A stretch of 27,146 bases of DNA from positions 1 to 27,146 of the forward strand of contig CAZQIZ010000032.1 in the NCBI GenBank assembly GCA_964593585.1, given 5' to 3'. The stretch is from JACQFV01 sp964593585. GTDB taxonomy: Bacteria; Zixibacteria; MSB-5A5; WJJR01. This document shows positions 1 through 7,920 of this stretch, piece after piece (position 1 is the stretch's first letter; each line of letters opens with the position of its first letter). The translations under genes and the position numbers were made by a program. A model generated the notes under the pieces. The model did no database searches, was not told the DNA's origin, and saw only the letters and a program-made list of their open reading frames with translations.

Positions 1-530
<530 letters not shown>

Positions 531-540
531 TGTCTCTCCC

Positions 541-1092
541 TTACGCGGCCTGGTGCACTTTCAGCGCCCGCAGCGTCTCGCGCAGGCGCAGCAGATCGTG
601 ACGCACGGAGTGGTCGATGATTTCGCCGCCGACGATGATGACGACGCCGCCCAGGATGGCGGGGTCGACCTTGTCGCGGTGGCGGATGTTCTTGCCGGTG
701 GTTGCCTCGAGCCGGGCCACAATGCGGCGGATTTCATCGTCGCGCAGCGGCACGGCGCTGGTGATCTCGGCCTCGAGGATGCCGCGGGACTCGTCGAGCA
801 TGGCCCCGTACAGTTCAATGATGCGGGGAATGTGCTCGGTGCGTCCCTTGTCGATGACAAAGAGCAAAAAGTGCAGCACGGATTCGTGGGCGCCGGCCAT
901 CACGGTGCGCACCAGCGTCCGCTTGTCCTCGTCGGGGATCTGCGGCGCGGCCAGCACTTTGAGCAGGCGGCGGTCGGCGCGCAGAACCGTGGCCAGGGCC
1001 GACAGGTCGGCCCAGACCGCCTCTTCCACGCGGTTGCGTGTGGCCAGCGCGAAGAGGGCCCGGGCGTATTTCCTGGCGATGCGGACTTCCAT
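541..1092 (-). CDS. atpH: ATP synthase F1 subunit delta
   Basis: Delta (OSCP) subunit, 183 residues, the usual family length. It joins the top of the alpha3beta3 hexamer to the b-subunit stalk. The N-terminal helical domain (IARKYARALFALA, residues ~4-16) and the conserved C-terminal region around GGVVIIVGGEIIDHSVRHDLLRL (broken here only for description) match the family. The ATG at 1092 follows the atpF stop codon (1093-1095) with no spacer, so translation is probably coupled. The position between atpF and atpA is canonical. Confidence 0.97.
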   Translation of the reverse strand: MEVRIARKYARALFALATRNRVEEAVWADLSALATVLRADRRLLKVLAAPQIPDEDKRTLVRTVMAGAHESVLHFLLFVIDKGRTEHIPRIIELYGAMLDESRGILEAEITSAVPLRDDEIRRIVARLEATTGKNIRHRDKVDPAILGGVVIIVGGEIIDHSVRHDLLRLRETLRALKVHQAA

Positions 1093-1593
1093 TTAGTTGT
1101 TCCGTCCCGGGTTGGCCCGTTCGAGTTCGTCGATGAAATTCGCCACCAGACGGCGGTGGCCCTCGGCGTCGAGGGATTGGCGCACGACCCGCTCGGTGGC
1201 GGCCAGGGTGAGACTGACGATCTTGTCCTTCAGTTCGACCTGGGCCTTGGCGATGTCGCGCTGCACATCCTCGCGCGCCTTGTCGAGGATCTTCTTGGCC
1301 TCGTTGCGGGCCTCCTCGCGGATTTCCTCGGCGATCTTGCGGCCTTCGGAGACGCCCTCCTGAATGCGGGCGCGCTTTTCGTTCTCGATATCCTTCAGGT
1401 GGGCGGCGTACTGGGCCGCGGCCTCCTCCGCCTCGCGCCGTTTGGCGGCGGCGGCGTCGAAGTCGCTTTGGATCTGCGCGCGCCGCGCCTCCAGCGTGTC
1501 AAGGAAAGGCTTCCACGCGTACTTCTTCAGGATCCACAGGACGATCAGAAACCCGATGAGGTGGGTGACGATCTGAATGATATCGACGTTCAT
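1093..1593 (-). CDS. atpF: ATP synthase Fo subunit b
   Basis: Subunit b, 166 residues, the peripheral stalk of the F-type ATPase. One N-terminal membrane segment (about residues 6-23, ending LIVLWILKKYAWKPF) is followed by a long charged, alanine-rich helix typical of the b dimer (about residues 35-140). The length is normal for the family. Only one b-type gene is present, so the stalk is probably a homodimer rather than a b/b' pair, unless a second gene lies elsewhere. It starts 91 bases after the atpE stop; that gap holds a strong hairpin annotated separately. An AAAGGA-like ribosome-binding site lies upstream, though with long spacing. Confidence 0.97.
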   Translation of the reverse strand: MNVDIIQIVTHLIGFLIVLWILKKYAWKPFLDTLEARRAQIQSDFDAAAAKRREAEEAAAQYAAHLKDIENEKRARIQEGVSEGRKIAEEIREEARNEAKKILDKAREDVQRDIAKAQVELKDKIVSLTLAATERVVRQSLDAEGHRRLVANFIDELERANPGRNN

Positions 1594-1632
1594 CTCACTG
1601 GTGTCCTTTAGTGTTCAGAACAATACGCCGCC

Positions 1633-1652
1633 CGCCGGGACCAGCCCCGGCG
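1633..1652 (-). promoter_or_regulatory. Hairpin between atpE and atpF
   Basis: A perfect 7-bp stem (CGCCGGG / CCCGGCG) with a 6-base loop sits in the 91-base gap after the atpE stop. No T-run follows on the minus strand, so it is not an ordinary intrinsic terminator. Subunit c is needed in many copies per enzyme. A stable hairpin just 3' of atpE could protect or define the end of an atpE-containing transcript, but that role is inference. Confidence 0.45.
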
Positions 1653-1684
1653 CGCCCGGATTGACCCCGCCGCCCGCGGCGGTC

Positions 1685-1918
1685 TTACGCGATCCGTCCC
1701 TGGAGAATGAAGAACGCCACCAGCGCGTAAATGGTCAGCGCCTCGATCAGCGCGCAACCGATGATCATGCCGGTCTGGATCTTGCCGGCGGCTTCGGGCT
1801 GACGGCCCATGGCGTCCATCGCGGCGGCCACGGCCTTGCCCAGGCCCAGCGCCGAACCCAGCGCCGCCACGGCCAGGCCGAACGGCAGCGCGAAGGACAA
1901 TGCGGTTTGGAATGTCAT
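1685..1918 (-). CDS. atpE: ATP synthase Fo subunit c, proton type
   Basis: Subunit c, 77 residues, the two-helix hairpin that forms the rotor ring. Helix 1 carries the glycine-rich GSALGLGK stretch, the loop carries the RQPEA signature, and helix 2 carries the ion-binding glutamate in CALIEALTIYALVAFF. Aligned by eye to Ilyobacter-type sodium c subunits, the helix-1 glutamine is replaced by leucine and the residue after the glutamate is Ala, not Ser/Thr. The sodium ligand set is therefore absent and proton coupling is expected. A strong ribosome-binding site (GGAGGAG, 8 bases before ATG) suggests high translation, as required for the ring stoichiometry. Confidence 0.97.
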   Translation of the reverse strand: MTFQTALSFALPFGLAVAALGSALGLGKAVAAAMDAMGRQPEAAGKIQTGMIIGCALIEALTIYALVAFFILQGRIA

Positions 1919-1996
1919 GGTAGTGCTCCTCCGTAGTGGTTCCGGTTATTCGTTCACGAATTCAACTCTGCGCAATGCAATCCTCAACCAGAGATC

Positions 1997-2062
1997 GTCA
2001 TTCCCGCGGACGCGGGAATCCAGGGCCGCGGCGGACTGGCCCCCCGCTCTCGCGGAAGTGAC
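1997..2062. repeat. REP-like inverted pair between atpB and atpE
   Basis: The left unit (1997-2023) contains a perfect palindrome at 2000-2019 (ATTCCCGCG-GA-CGCGGGAAT). It also fits the pattern ATTCCC-N8-GGGAAT known from Neisseria dRS3 elements. The right unit (2036-2062), read on the opposite strand, matches the left at about 19 of 27 positions by eye. The arrangement therefore resembles a BIME-like pair of REP units in opposite orientation. It occupies the 176-base gap between atpB and atpE. Relation to any named family is not shown by this window alone. Confidence 0.6.
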
Positions 2063-2094
2063 GGGTGACGCCATGCTGTCGTGCCGATAGGCGC

Positions 2095-2946
2095 TCAATG
2101 ATGCTCCTCGTGTTCGGCGACCATCATCGAAAAGTAGACGGTCGACAGCAAGGTGAAGACCAACGCCTGAATCGTGCCGGTCAGAAGCGCCAGGAACAAG
2201 AAGGGCAGATGGAGCGGGATTCCCACCGGCACATGCAGGAAGGAAATCGCCGTGACCCCCAGCCCGAGGAAGGCCGCCAGGAGCACATCCTCGCCGGTGA
2301 TGTTGCCAAAAAGACGAAGCGAGAGCGACAGCGGCTTGGCCAATTCGCCGATGATGTGAATCGGCAGATTGAGCGGCACCAGCACCCATGAGATCGCGTC
2401 GCGCGGCGAGCCCATCAAGTGGAAGAAGTAACCGCCGAAGCCCAACTTCTTGAGACCGGCGTATTGCACATACAGGAAGACACAAATCGCCAGGGCGATG
2501 GTGGTGTTGATGCCATTGGGACCGCCGGTCGGCGACATCATGCCGGGGATCAGCCCGAAGAGGTTCATGCACCAGATGTAGATGAACAGCGTGCCGAGAA
2601 ACGGCGTAAAGCGACGGCCGTGCGGGCCAAGTATGCCGGCGAAGAAGTTGTCGAGTCCGCTGACCAGCATCTCGAACAGGTTTTGCAGCGGTCCGGGGAC
2701 CATCTGCCGGTTGCGCGAGGCGCGCCAGGCCAGAAGCGAGAGCAGGATGGCGACCAGGAATGCGTAGATCACATTCTCGAAATGATGCAGGAATTCGCCC
2801 AACGGACCATGGGCGCGGGCGGCGATTATCGTCACCAGATTGGGCAGAACCGGCGCGCCGGATGGCTGCGCCGCGCCCTCGGCGCCATGCTCAGCGGCGG
2901 TGGCCAGAAGCGGATAGAGCATCGCTGGGAGCGCCGGGAAAGTCAT
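2095..2946 (-). CDS. atpB: ATP synthase Fo subunit a
   Basis: Subunit a, 283 residues, the membrane stator that provides the ion half-channels. The essential arginine is in the conserved membrane segment PLSLSLRLFGNITGED. Several hydrophobic segments span the protein, including YAFLVAILLSLLAW near residue 65, the region of TLFIYIWCMNLFGLIPG, and the C-terminal pair ending LLSTVYFSMMVAEHEEHH. The histidine-rich tail and the Ala/Gly-rich N-terminus are variable in the family. The start overlaps the stop of the upstream atpI-like gene as ATGA (2943-2946), implying translational coupling. Confidence 0.97.
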   Translation of the reverse strand: MTFPALPAMLYPLLATAAEHGAEGAAQPSGAPVLPNLVTIIAARAHGPLGEFLHHFENVIYAFLVAILLSLLAWRASRNRQMVPGPLQNLFEMLVSGLDNFFAGILGPHGRRFTPFLGTLFIYIWCMNLFGLIPGMMSPTGGPNGINTTIALAICVFLYVQYAGLKKLGFGGYFFHLMGSPRDAISWVLVPLNLPIHIIGELAKPLSLSLRLFGNITGEDVLLAAFLGLGVTAISFLHVPVGIPLHLPFLFLALLTGTIQALVFTLLSTVYFSMMVAEHEEHH

Positions 2947-3344
2947 GGTTGGGCCGCCGGATGGACATCGGCGCGACGTTCATCGAGCTTCAGGTAGGTT
3001 CGTCCCAGCGCCTTGAGCAGGGTGACAGTGAACAAAAGGGAGAATCCGACCAGCAGCGCCACTGGCGCAAACCAGCCGCTGCGCAAAATCAGGTAGCCGA
3101 TTCCGTAGATGACAGGAAACTTGATGGCGGCCAGCCAGAGGGCGCGTCGACGATTGACTTTTTCCGGTGTGACAAACGCGGTCAGTACGGCGATCAGCGC
3201 TATGAAATTGGCCACACCCCAAAGGCAGCCGACAAACACCCCGGCGGCAAACATCATGTCGTAGTAGACGGCGGTGAAGGCGGAGACGATCACGCCCACC
3301 ACGAGCGTGGCCTTCCAGATGCGTTTGAGAAACTCCAGACTCAT
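2943..3344 (-). CDS. ATP synthase accessory protein, subunit I-like
   Basis: Small membrane protein, 133 residues from the ATG at 3344, with four hydrophobic segments (about residues 12-30, 33-53, 68-88 and 92-110). Size, topology and position directly before atpB fit the AtpI/ATP synthase subunit I group, which in other bacteria assists c-ring assembly or magnesium supply. Sequence similarity in this group is weak, so the call leans on position. I chose the start at 3344 because it overlaps the stop of the atpZ-like gene as ATGA; a longer open frame upstream would run through that gene. Its own stop overlaps atpB in the same way. Confidence 0.75.
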   Translation of the reverse strand: MSLEFLKRIWKATLVVGVIVSAFTAVYYDMMFAAGVFVGCLWGVANFIALIAVLTAFVTPEKVNRRRALWLAAIKFPVIYGIGYLILRSGWFAPVALLVGFSLLFTVTLLKALGRTYLKLDERRADVHPAAQP

Positions 3345-3598
3345 GAGCGATCGCGATCGGTCTCGTCGGTTTCGCGCGCGGCGCGTTTGATCAGGCCCCA
3401 GACTTCGCGTCCAGCGGCCACAAAACCGAGGCCGATGAACAGCACCATCAGCCAGGGCGCGGTGCCGAGTTTCTTGTCCAGCCAGTCGCCGATGAAATAC
3501 CCGATCAGCGGACCAAACAGCAGGACAAACGGGATGGCGGTCAGAAGCCCGATGGGGCGCAACCACCGCCCGGTCTTTTCAGGAGAGTCGAACTTCAA
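3341..3598 (-). CDS. AtpZ/AtpI family protein, first gene of the ATP synthase operon
   Basis: An 85-residue protein with two membrane helices (about residues 15-35 and 47-64) separated by the short DWLDKKLGTAPW loop, and a charged C-terminus. This is the pattern of the AtpZ/AtpI family (putative F0F1-ATPase subunit), usually first in atp operons; AtpZ-AtpI has been linked to magnesium/calcium transport. The only usable start is a TTG at 3596-3598 (an adjacent CTG is the alternative). The in-frame codon four positions upstream of TTG is a stop, and a GAGAG-like ribosome-binding site lies between. The gene ends in an ATGA overlap with the next gene. Confidence 0.8.
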   Translation of the reverse strand: MKFDSPEKTGRWLRPIGLLTAIPFVLLFGPLIGYFIGDWLDKKLGTAPWLMVLFIGLGFVAAGREVWGLIKRAARETDETDRDRS

Positions 3599-3933
3599 CA
3601 GCCGCTCTCACATCGTTTTACCGGCAGTCTGCGGCTTTGTGAACCATTTCGCAAACTCCGGCCAAAACGAAGCCCGAATATGTCGGGCTTGAGGCGGGCA
3701 AGTCAAGACGGATTTGAATTGCAGCCAGCAACTTGCACCACAAAGCCAATCCGAACCCCGCTTAAAATCACTGTGGATAACTGCGCCGCCCCGGCAACCT
3801 CAATGAAAACAACCAAGTGGGACAGCGATTCTCAAGGGAGCGGGAAGAAAAATCACTTTGAAAGCAAGCGACGGAGTGTGCGGGAACGGCCGGTGGCCGA
3901 TTTTGGAGGCGAGGACGAGACGAAAGGAGAACC
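3599..3933. promoter_or_regulatory. Divergent intergenic region with candidate atp promoter
   Basis: This 335-base gap separates the leftward atp operon from the rightward DUF1203-ada operon, so it must hold both promoters. On the minus strand a TTGACT (3706-3701) and a CATATT (3682-3677) are 18 bases apart, which could be the atp promoter about 80 bases before the start codon. This is a by-eye sigma70-type match only. A perfect 8-bp stem hairpin (AAGCCCGA / TCGGGCTT, 3670-3690) overlaps it. On the plus strand a TAAAAT (3763-3768) could be a -10 box but has no good -35. No gene is seen here. Confidence 0.3.
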
Positions 3934-4416
3934 ATGGATCAGTACAGGTACATTGCCATCCCGAGTCGGACCGCCGAGAAGGTCCGTGCCACCATGCGCG
4001 CGCCGGGCTACGGGCATCCCGCACATCGCGAGATCGCGACCGGATTCGGCCCATGCCGGCATTGCCTGCAAACCTTCGTCGAGGGCGTTGATGAACGGAT
4101 TCTATTCACCTTCGACCCCTTCTATGGACTGGAACCGTTGCCCCTCCCCGGCCCGGTATTCATCCATGCGGAACCGTGCGCGCGGTATGACGAGCGCGCC
4201 GGGTTTCCGGCGCAATTGCGCACGTATCCCTTGACGTTGAACGGCTACGCCGCGGGGCGGCGGCTGCGGGCGCAGGTGTATGTGAGTGATGGCCGTGTGG
4301 AGTCGGCGTTGGATGAAATCTTCGCCGATCCGCAAGTTGCCTACGTACATATTCGCAACACCGAGGTTGGCTGCTACCAACTGAGGGTCGAACGTCGCGG
4401 CGAGGAGAACCAATGA
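3934..4416 (+). CDS. DUF1203 family protein
   Basis: A 160-residue protein that I recognise as a DUF1203 member; the family has no assigned biochemical function. Characteristic blocks are GPCRHCLQ (Cys41, Cys44), RILFTFDPF, PGPVFIHAEPC, the GFPAQLRTYPL region and the C-terminal YVHIRNTEVGCYQLRVER. The two CxxC-spaced cysteines plus the later ones could bind a metal or be redox active, but that is a guess. A textbook ribosome-binding site (AAAGGAG) precedes the ATG. The stop overlaps the ada start (ATGA at 4413-4416), so the protein is made together with the alkylation-response regulator and may act in the same response. Confidence 0.85.
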   Translation: MDQYRYIAIPSRTAEKVRATMRAPGYGHPAHREIATGFGPCRHCLQTFVEGVDERILFTFDPFYGLEPLPLPGPVFIHAEPCARYDERAGFPAQLRTYPLTLNGYAAGRRLRAQVYVSDGRVESALDEIFADPQVAYVHIRNTEVGCYQLRVERRGEENQ

Positions 4417-5507
4417 GCACTCAGACTGTCGAGAGATACCGCACCGACGCGGCCCGGTGGGAAGCGGTGATCGCGCGCGATCCGGCCGCCGACGGGCAGT
4501 TCGTCTTCGCGGTGTCCAGCACCGGCATCTTCTGCCGTCCGACCTGTCCCTCACGTCGTCCGCGCCGGGAGCGCGTCGGCTTCTATGACACGCCCGCGGC
4601 CGCTCGTCGCGCCGGCTTCCGCGCCTGCCGCCGCTGCCAACCGGAGGATGACGCGTACGGACGTCGTCATGCCGACGCCATCGCCCGCGCGACGCAACAG
4701 ATCCGCAGCGCTGAGAGCATGCCGACTCTGGCCGAGTTGGCGAAGGCCGCCGGCATGAGCGAGTTTCACTTTCACCGCATGTTTCGCCGCCTGGTCGGGG
4801 CGACACCGCGTCAGTTTCGCGCACGACTGATGATTGACCGCGCCAAGGCGTCGTTGCGCGACGGCGAGACGGTGACCGCGTCGCTCTATGATGCGGGATT
4901 CAGTTCCAACGGCCGTTTCTATGAGACGGCCGCCGTACGGATGGGAATGACGCCGGGCAAGCTGAAGGCCGGGGGAGCGGATGAAGTCGTCCGTTATGCG
5001 GTGCGTCGCTGCGCGCTCGGCTATGTGCTGGTGGCGGCGACCGCGCGCGGGCTTTGTGAAGTCTGGTTGGGAGATGACGCCAACGGGTTGACGGAGCGTC
5101 TGCGCGCAACCTATCCCCTGGCGAACCTGGCAGCCCGCGATCCGCAGATGGGCGACCTGGTCGGCAAGGTCGTAGCGCTCGTGCGGGAGCCGGGGCAGGC
5201 GGTCGCGCTGCCGTTGGACCTGCGCGGCACCGCCTTCGAACTGCGAGTCTGGGAGGCGCTGCGGCGCATCCCGGCGGGGGCCACGCGCACTTACAGCGAA
5301 ATCGCCGCATCCATCGGCCATCCCAGGGCGGCGCGGGCAGTGGGACGCGCCTGCGCGCGCAATCATGTGGCGGTGGTGGTCCCCTGCCACCGGGCGGTCG
5401 GCGCCGACCGTCGGCTGCATGGTTACCGTTGGGGTCTGGAGCGCAAGCGCGCCCTGCTGGAACGCGAAGCCGGCGGCCGGGCTGTCACGAAGTCGAAACA
5501 GTCCTGA
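4413..5507 (+). CDS. ada: Ada: methylphosphotriester/O6-methylguanine-DNA methyltransferase and AraC-type regulator
   Basis: Full-length Ada-type protein, 364 residues (E. coli Ada has 354). The N-terminal zinc domain has four cysteines at 41, 45, 72 and 75 (FCRPTC and CRRC), one of which accepts methyl groups from DNA phosphotriesters. An AraC-type helix-turn-helix domain follows (~90-180, including LAELAKAAGMSEFHFHRMFR). The C-terminal methyltransferase domain has the active-site PCHR with Cys325 and the RALLEREA end. Methylation of the N-terminal domain turns the family into an activator of its own operon; here that would include the upstream DUF1203 gene and perhaps the downstream ABC genes. 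No clear Ada box was found. Confidence 0.96.
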   Translation: MSTQTVERYRTDAARWEAVIARDPAADGQFVFAVSSTGIFCRPTCPSRRPRRERVGFYDTPAAARRAGFRACRRCQPEDDAYGRRHADAIARATQQIRSAESMPTLAELAKAAGMSEFHFHRMFRRLVGATPRQFRARLMIDRAKASLRDGETVTASLYDAGFSSNGRFYETAAVRMGMTPGKLKAGGADEVVRYAVRRCALGYVLVAATARGLCEVWLGDDANGLTERLRATYPLANLAARDPQMGDLVGKVVALVREPGQAVALPLDLRGTAFELRVWEALRRIPAGATRTYSEIAASIGHPRAARAVGRACARNHVAVVVPCHRAVGADRRLHGYRWGLERKRALLEREAGGRAVTKSKQS

Positions 5508-5550
5508 ACTTTTCGGGTGCGCGCTCGTCCAAGGACACGGAGATTCCCCC

Positions 5551-6240
5551 GTGGACTGGATCACCGCCACCGACCTGTGCCGCTACTATCGCCGCGGCAA
5601 GTCCGAGGTGCGCGCGCTGGATGGCGTCAATCTCACCCTGGCACGGGGTGAAATCCTGGCGCTGGTCGGGGCCTCCGGCTCGGGGAAGTCGACGCTCCTG
5701 AATCTGCTGGCGGGGCTGGACACACCTTCCGCGGGGAGGATCATCGTCGAAGGACTGGACCTGACGGCGGCGGGACGACGGGCGCTGGCCCGTCATCGCG
5801 CCCGCCGCATCGGCATGATCTTCCAATCGTTCAACCTCATTCCTCATCTGACCGCGCAGCGCAATGTCGAGATGGCGATGTACTTCGATGACACGCCCCA
5901 CCGCGAGCGGAAGCGACGCGCCGGCGACATCCTGACGCAGTTGGGGCTGGGGGACCGTCTGGACCACCGTCCCGCCGATCTCTCCGGCGGCGAACAGCAG
6001 CGGGTGGCGATTGCCCGCGCGCTGGTCAAGCATCCCGACCTGCTGTTGGCCGATGAGCCGACCGGAAACCTCGACCGCGACAACGCCGCGCTGATCGGGC
6101 AATTGCTGGCCGACCTCAACCGCGACGGGCTGACGGTGGTGGTCGCCACCCACGATATGGCGTTGGCGCAGGCGCACGCCCACCGGGTCATCCGGATGGA
6201 GTATGGGCGGTTTGTCGGCGAGACGGGCGTCGGCGCATGA
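5551..6240 (+). CDS. MacB/LolD-type ABC transporter ATP-binding protein
   Basis: ATPase of an ABC export or lipoprotein-handling system, 229 residues. It has Walker A GASGSGKST (40-48), Q-loop Gln92, signature LSGGEQQ (144-150), Walker B LLLADEP (164-170) followed by TGNLD, and switch His201. The TGNLD block and the size match the LolD/MacB/FtsE-like branch. I place the start at the GTG at 5551, where the family N-terminus (ITATDLCRYYRRG) begins and a GGAG lies 8 bases upstream; the frame stays open further upstream only through ada. The stop overlaps the permease start as ATGA. Confidence 0.93.
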   Translation: MDWITATDLCRYYRRGKSEVRALDGVNLTLARGEILALVGASGSGKSTLLNLLAGLDTPSAGRIIVEGLDLTAAGRRALARHRARRIGMIFQSFNLIPHLTAQRNVEMAMYFDDTPHRERKRRAGDILTQLGLGDRLDHRPADLSGGEQQRVAIARALVKHPDLLLADEPTGNLDRDNAALIGQLLADLNRDGLTVVVATHDMALAQAHAHRVIRMEYGRFVGETGVGA

Positions 6241-7691
6241 ACGCGCGCGACATCATCGCCAACGCCGGCGGCAACCTCTGGCGGATGAAGCTGCGCACGA
6301 CGCTGACGGCGGCGGGCGTGTTGATCGCGATTGCCACCTTCGTCTCCATGCTCTCCTTCGGCGCCGGACTCAAGCGCAATGTCACCGAACAGTTCGACAA
6401 ACTCGGCCTGTTCTCCACGCTGCATGTCTACCCGCCGAAGACCGAGGGTGTCGTTGACTCATCGACAATCGACGCCAAACTCAATCAGGAAGCGTTGCGT
6501 CACTTCACCACCATTCCCGGCGTGAATCTGGCCTACGCCTTTGACGCGTTCGGAATCACGGCGCAATTCGGCGACTCGACGATTGTCACCAAGGCGCAAT
6601 CGTTGCCGGAGGCGGCAGTGCACACGCGGTTTTTCTCGTCGTTGCGCGCCGGCCGCGTCTTTGGGGGCGACAGCGCGCGCGAGGCGATCGTCTCGGACCA
6701 TTTCCTTCGGCAGGCAGGCATCCGCGATGTCGACTCGGCGCTGGGGCTTCCGCTTTACGTGTCGACAAAGGTGGCCGTCATCGACAGCGCTCTGGTGCGT
6801 GTCATTGTCGGCGCGCGGGAACGTCTGCGCGGGCGCTGGTCGGGCGGCTGGCGTGATTCGCTGGCCGAGCAGTCGTTCTGGATGGACCTGGGACGCGGGA
6901 TGGCATCCGGGGCGATGTCGGATTTTCTGGATGGGCTGCTGAATGCGCGCCGTACGGTCACCGACACGCTCACCATCAGCGGCGTGATTCAGGGCCGGGA
7001 ACGGACCGCCGAAATCCTCATTCCATCGCAGACCGCCACACGGCTCAACTCCGGGGACTTCTCCGACGACCCGGCCAGTCTGCTGGCAATGTTGCGCAGC
7101 GGCGAGCTGCTCAGCCCGCAGGCGGCGGCCGACAAACGTGAGTACCCGCGGGTCACGCTCGATTTGGATCCGAGCGCGCGCTACGAGCCGATCCGTGATT
7201 CGATCAAGGCGCTGGGATACCGGACCTTCAGCTACGCCGACGAGTTTCAGGAATTTCGCAAGTTCCTCCTCTATTTCAACCTCGGGCTGTCGATGGTCGG
7301 GATCATCGCGCTGGTGACCGCCTCGCTGGGGATTGTCAACACGATGGTCATGTCGATACTTGAACGGACCCGCGAGATCGGCGTGCTCAAATCACTGGGC
7401 GCCGATGACCGGGATGTGCGGCTGTTGTTTTTGGTCGAATCGAGTCTGATCGGCGCGATCGGCGCGGCGTTGGGAATCGTGGTGGGCTGGTTGATCACAC
7501 GGGCAGCCACCGTGGTCGCGCATCACTTCATGGCCAAGGAGGGCATTCCGCTGTTTGAGCCCTTCTCCTTCCCTTTCTGGCTGGTGGGGGGCGCGTTGCT
7601 TTTCGGGGTGCTGGTCAGTCTGGCGGCGGGGCTGTACCCGGCGGCGCGCGCGGCGCGCATCGACCCGGTCGAGGCGCTGCGTCACGACTAG
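6237..7691 (+). CDS. MacB-like ABC transporter permease (FtsX domain)
   Basis: Permease of 484 residues partnered with the preceding ATPase. The topology is typical of MacB-family permeases: one N-terminal helix (21-42), a large extracytoplasmic domain (~45-340), then three helices (about 348-374, 398-422, 447-466). The conserved FtsX-domain text ERTREIGVLKSLGA and the terminal PAARAARIDPVEALRHD are present. The extracytoplasmic domain contains an inserted region rich in charged and aromatic residues (~190-240) that I do not recognise. The substrate cannot be read from sequence; MacB relatives export toxins, peptides or lipoproteins or act as mechanotransducers. The stop codon lies inside the terminal repeat of the element that follows. 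Confidence 0.9.
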   Translation: MNARDIIANAGGNLWRMKLRTTLTAAGVLIAIATFVSMLSFGAGLKRNVTEQFDKLGLFSTLHVYPPKTEGVVDSSTIDAKLNQEALRHFTTIPGVNLAYAFDAFGITAQFGDSTIVTKAQSLPEAAVHTRFFSSLRAGRVFGGDSAREAIVSDHFLRQAGIRDVDSALGLPLYVSTKVAVIDSALVRVIVGARERLRGRWSGGWRDSLAEQSFWMDLGRGMASGAMSDFLDGLLNARRTVTDTLTISGVIQGRERTAEILIPSQTATRLNSGDFSDDPASLLAMLRSGELLSPQAAADKREYPRVTLDLDPSARYEPIRDSIKALGYRTFSYADEFQEFRKFLLYFNLGLSMVGIIALVTASLGIVNTMVMSILERTREIGVLKSLGADDRDVRLLFLVESSLIGAIGAALGIVVGWLITRAATVVAHHFMAKEGIPLFEPFSFPFWLVGGALLFGVLVSLAAGLYPAARAARIDPVEALRHD

Positions 7692-7843
7692 CCGGTTGCT
7701 GAAAAGTCAGTTCCGACGCAAGTAGAGCCAAATGTCATGTTCAGCGAAGCATCCGCTGTTTCTAACTATGTAACAGAAAAGCAGACCCTTCGCTCCGCTC
7801 AGGGTGACAATGCGAAATTCCGGGTTTTTCAGCAACGTGCTAG
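7688..7843. mobile_element. MITE-like element with 18-bp terminal inverted repeats
   Basis: The left end (7688-7705) and the right end (7826-7843, opposite strand) agree at 16 of 18 bases, sharing CTAGC at the tip and GTTGCTGAAAA inside. The 156-bp element has no coding capacity and contains smaller inverted repeats: CTGTT ... AACAG, and ACCCT ... AGGGT around a TCGCTCCGCTC loop. Size, long terminal repeats and the lack of genes fit a miniature inverted-repeat element. The palindromic CTAG at each tip could be the target site or part of the repeat. The permease stop TAG (7689-7691) lies inside the left tip. Confidence 0.65.
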
Positions 7844-7920
7844 ACGGCGCATGATTAGCACTTGCCGAGCGGCGCGCCAGTCCTCACCTTGCAGCCGACA
7901 AACCCCATGAGGAACCGGCG

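Noticed and set aside
3670..3690. Hairpin as an intrinsic terminator
   Set aside because: Only a short CGTTTT follows on the minus strand, and no transcript is expected to end there since the genes diverge.
3851..3867. Possible Ada box (AAT ... GCAA) upstream of DUF1203-ada
   Set aside because: The two half-sites are 10 bases apart rather than the 6 seen in E. coli, so the match is not supportable.
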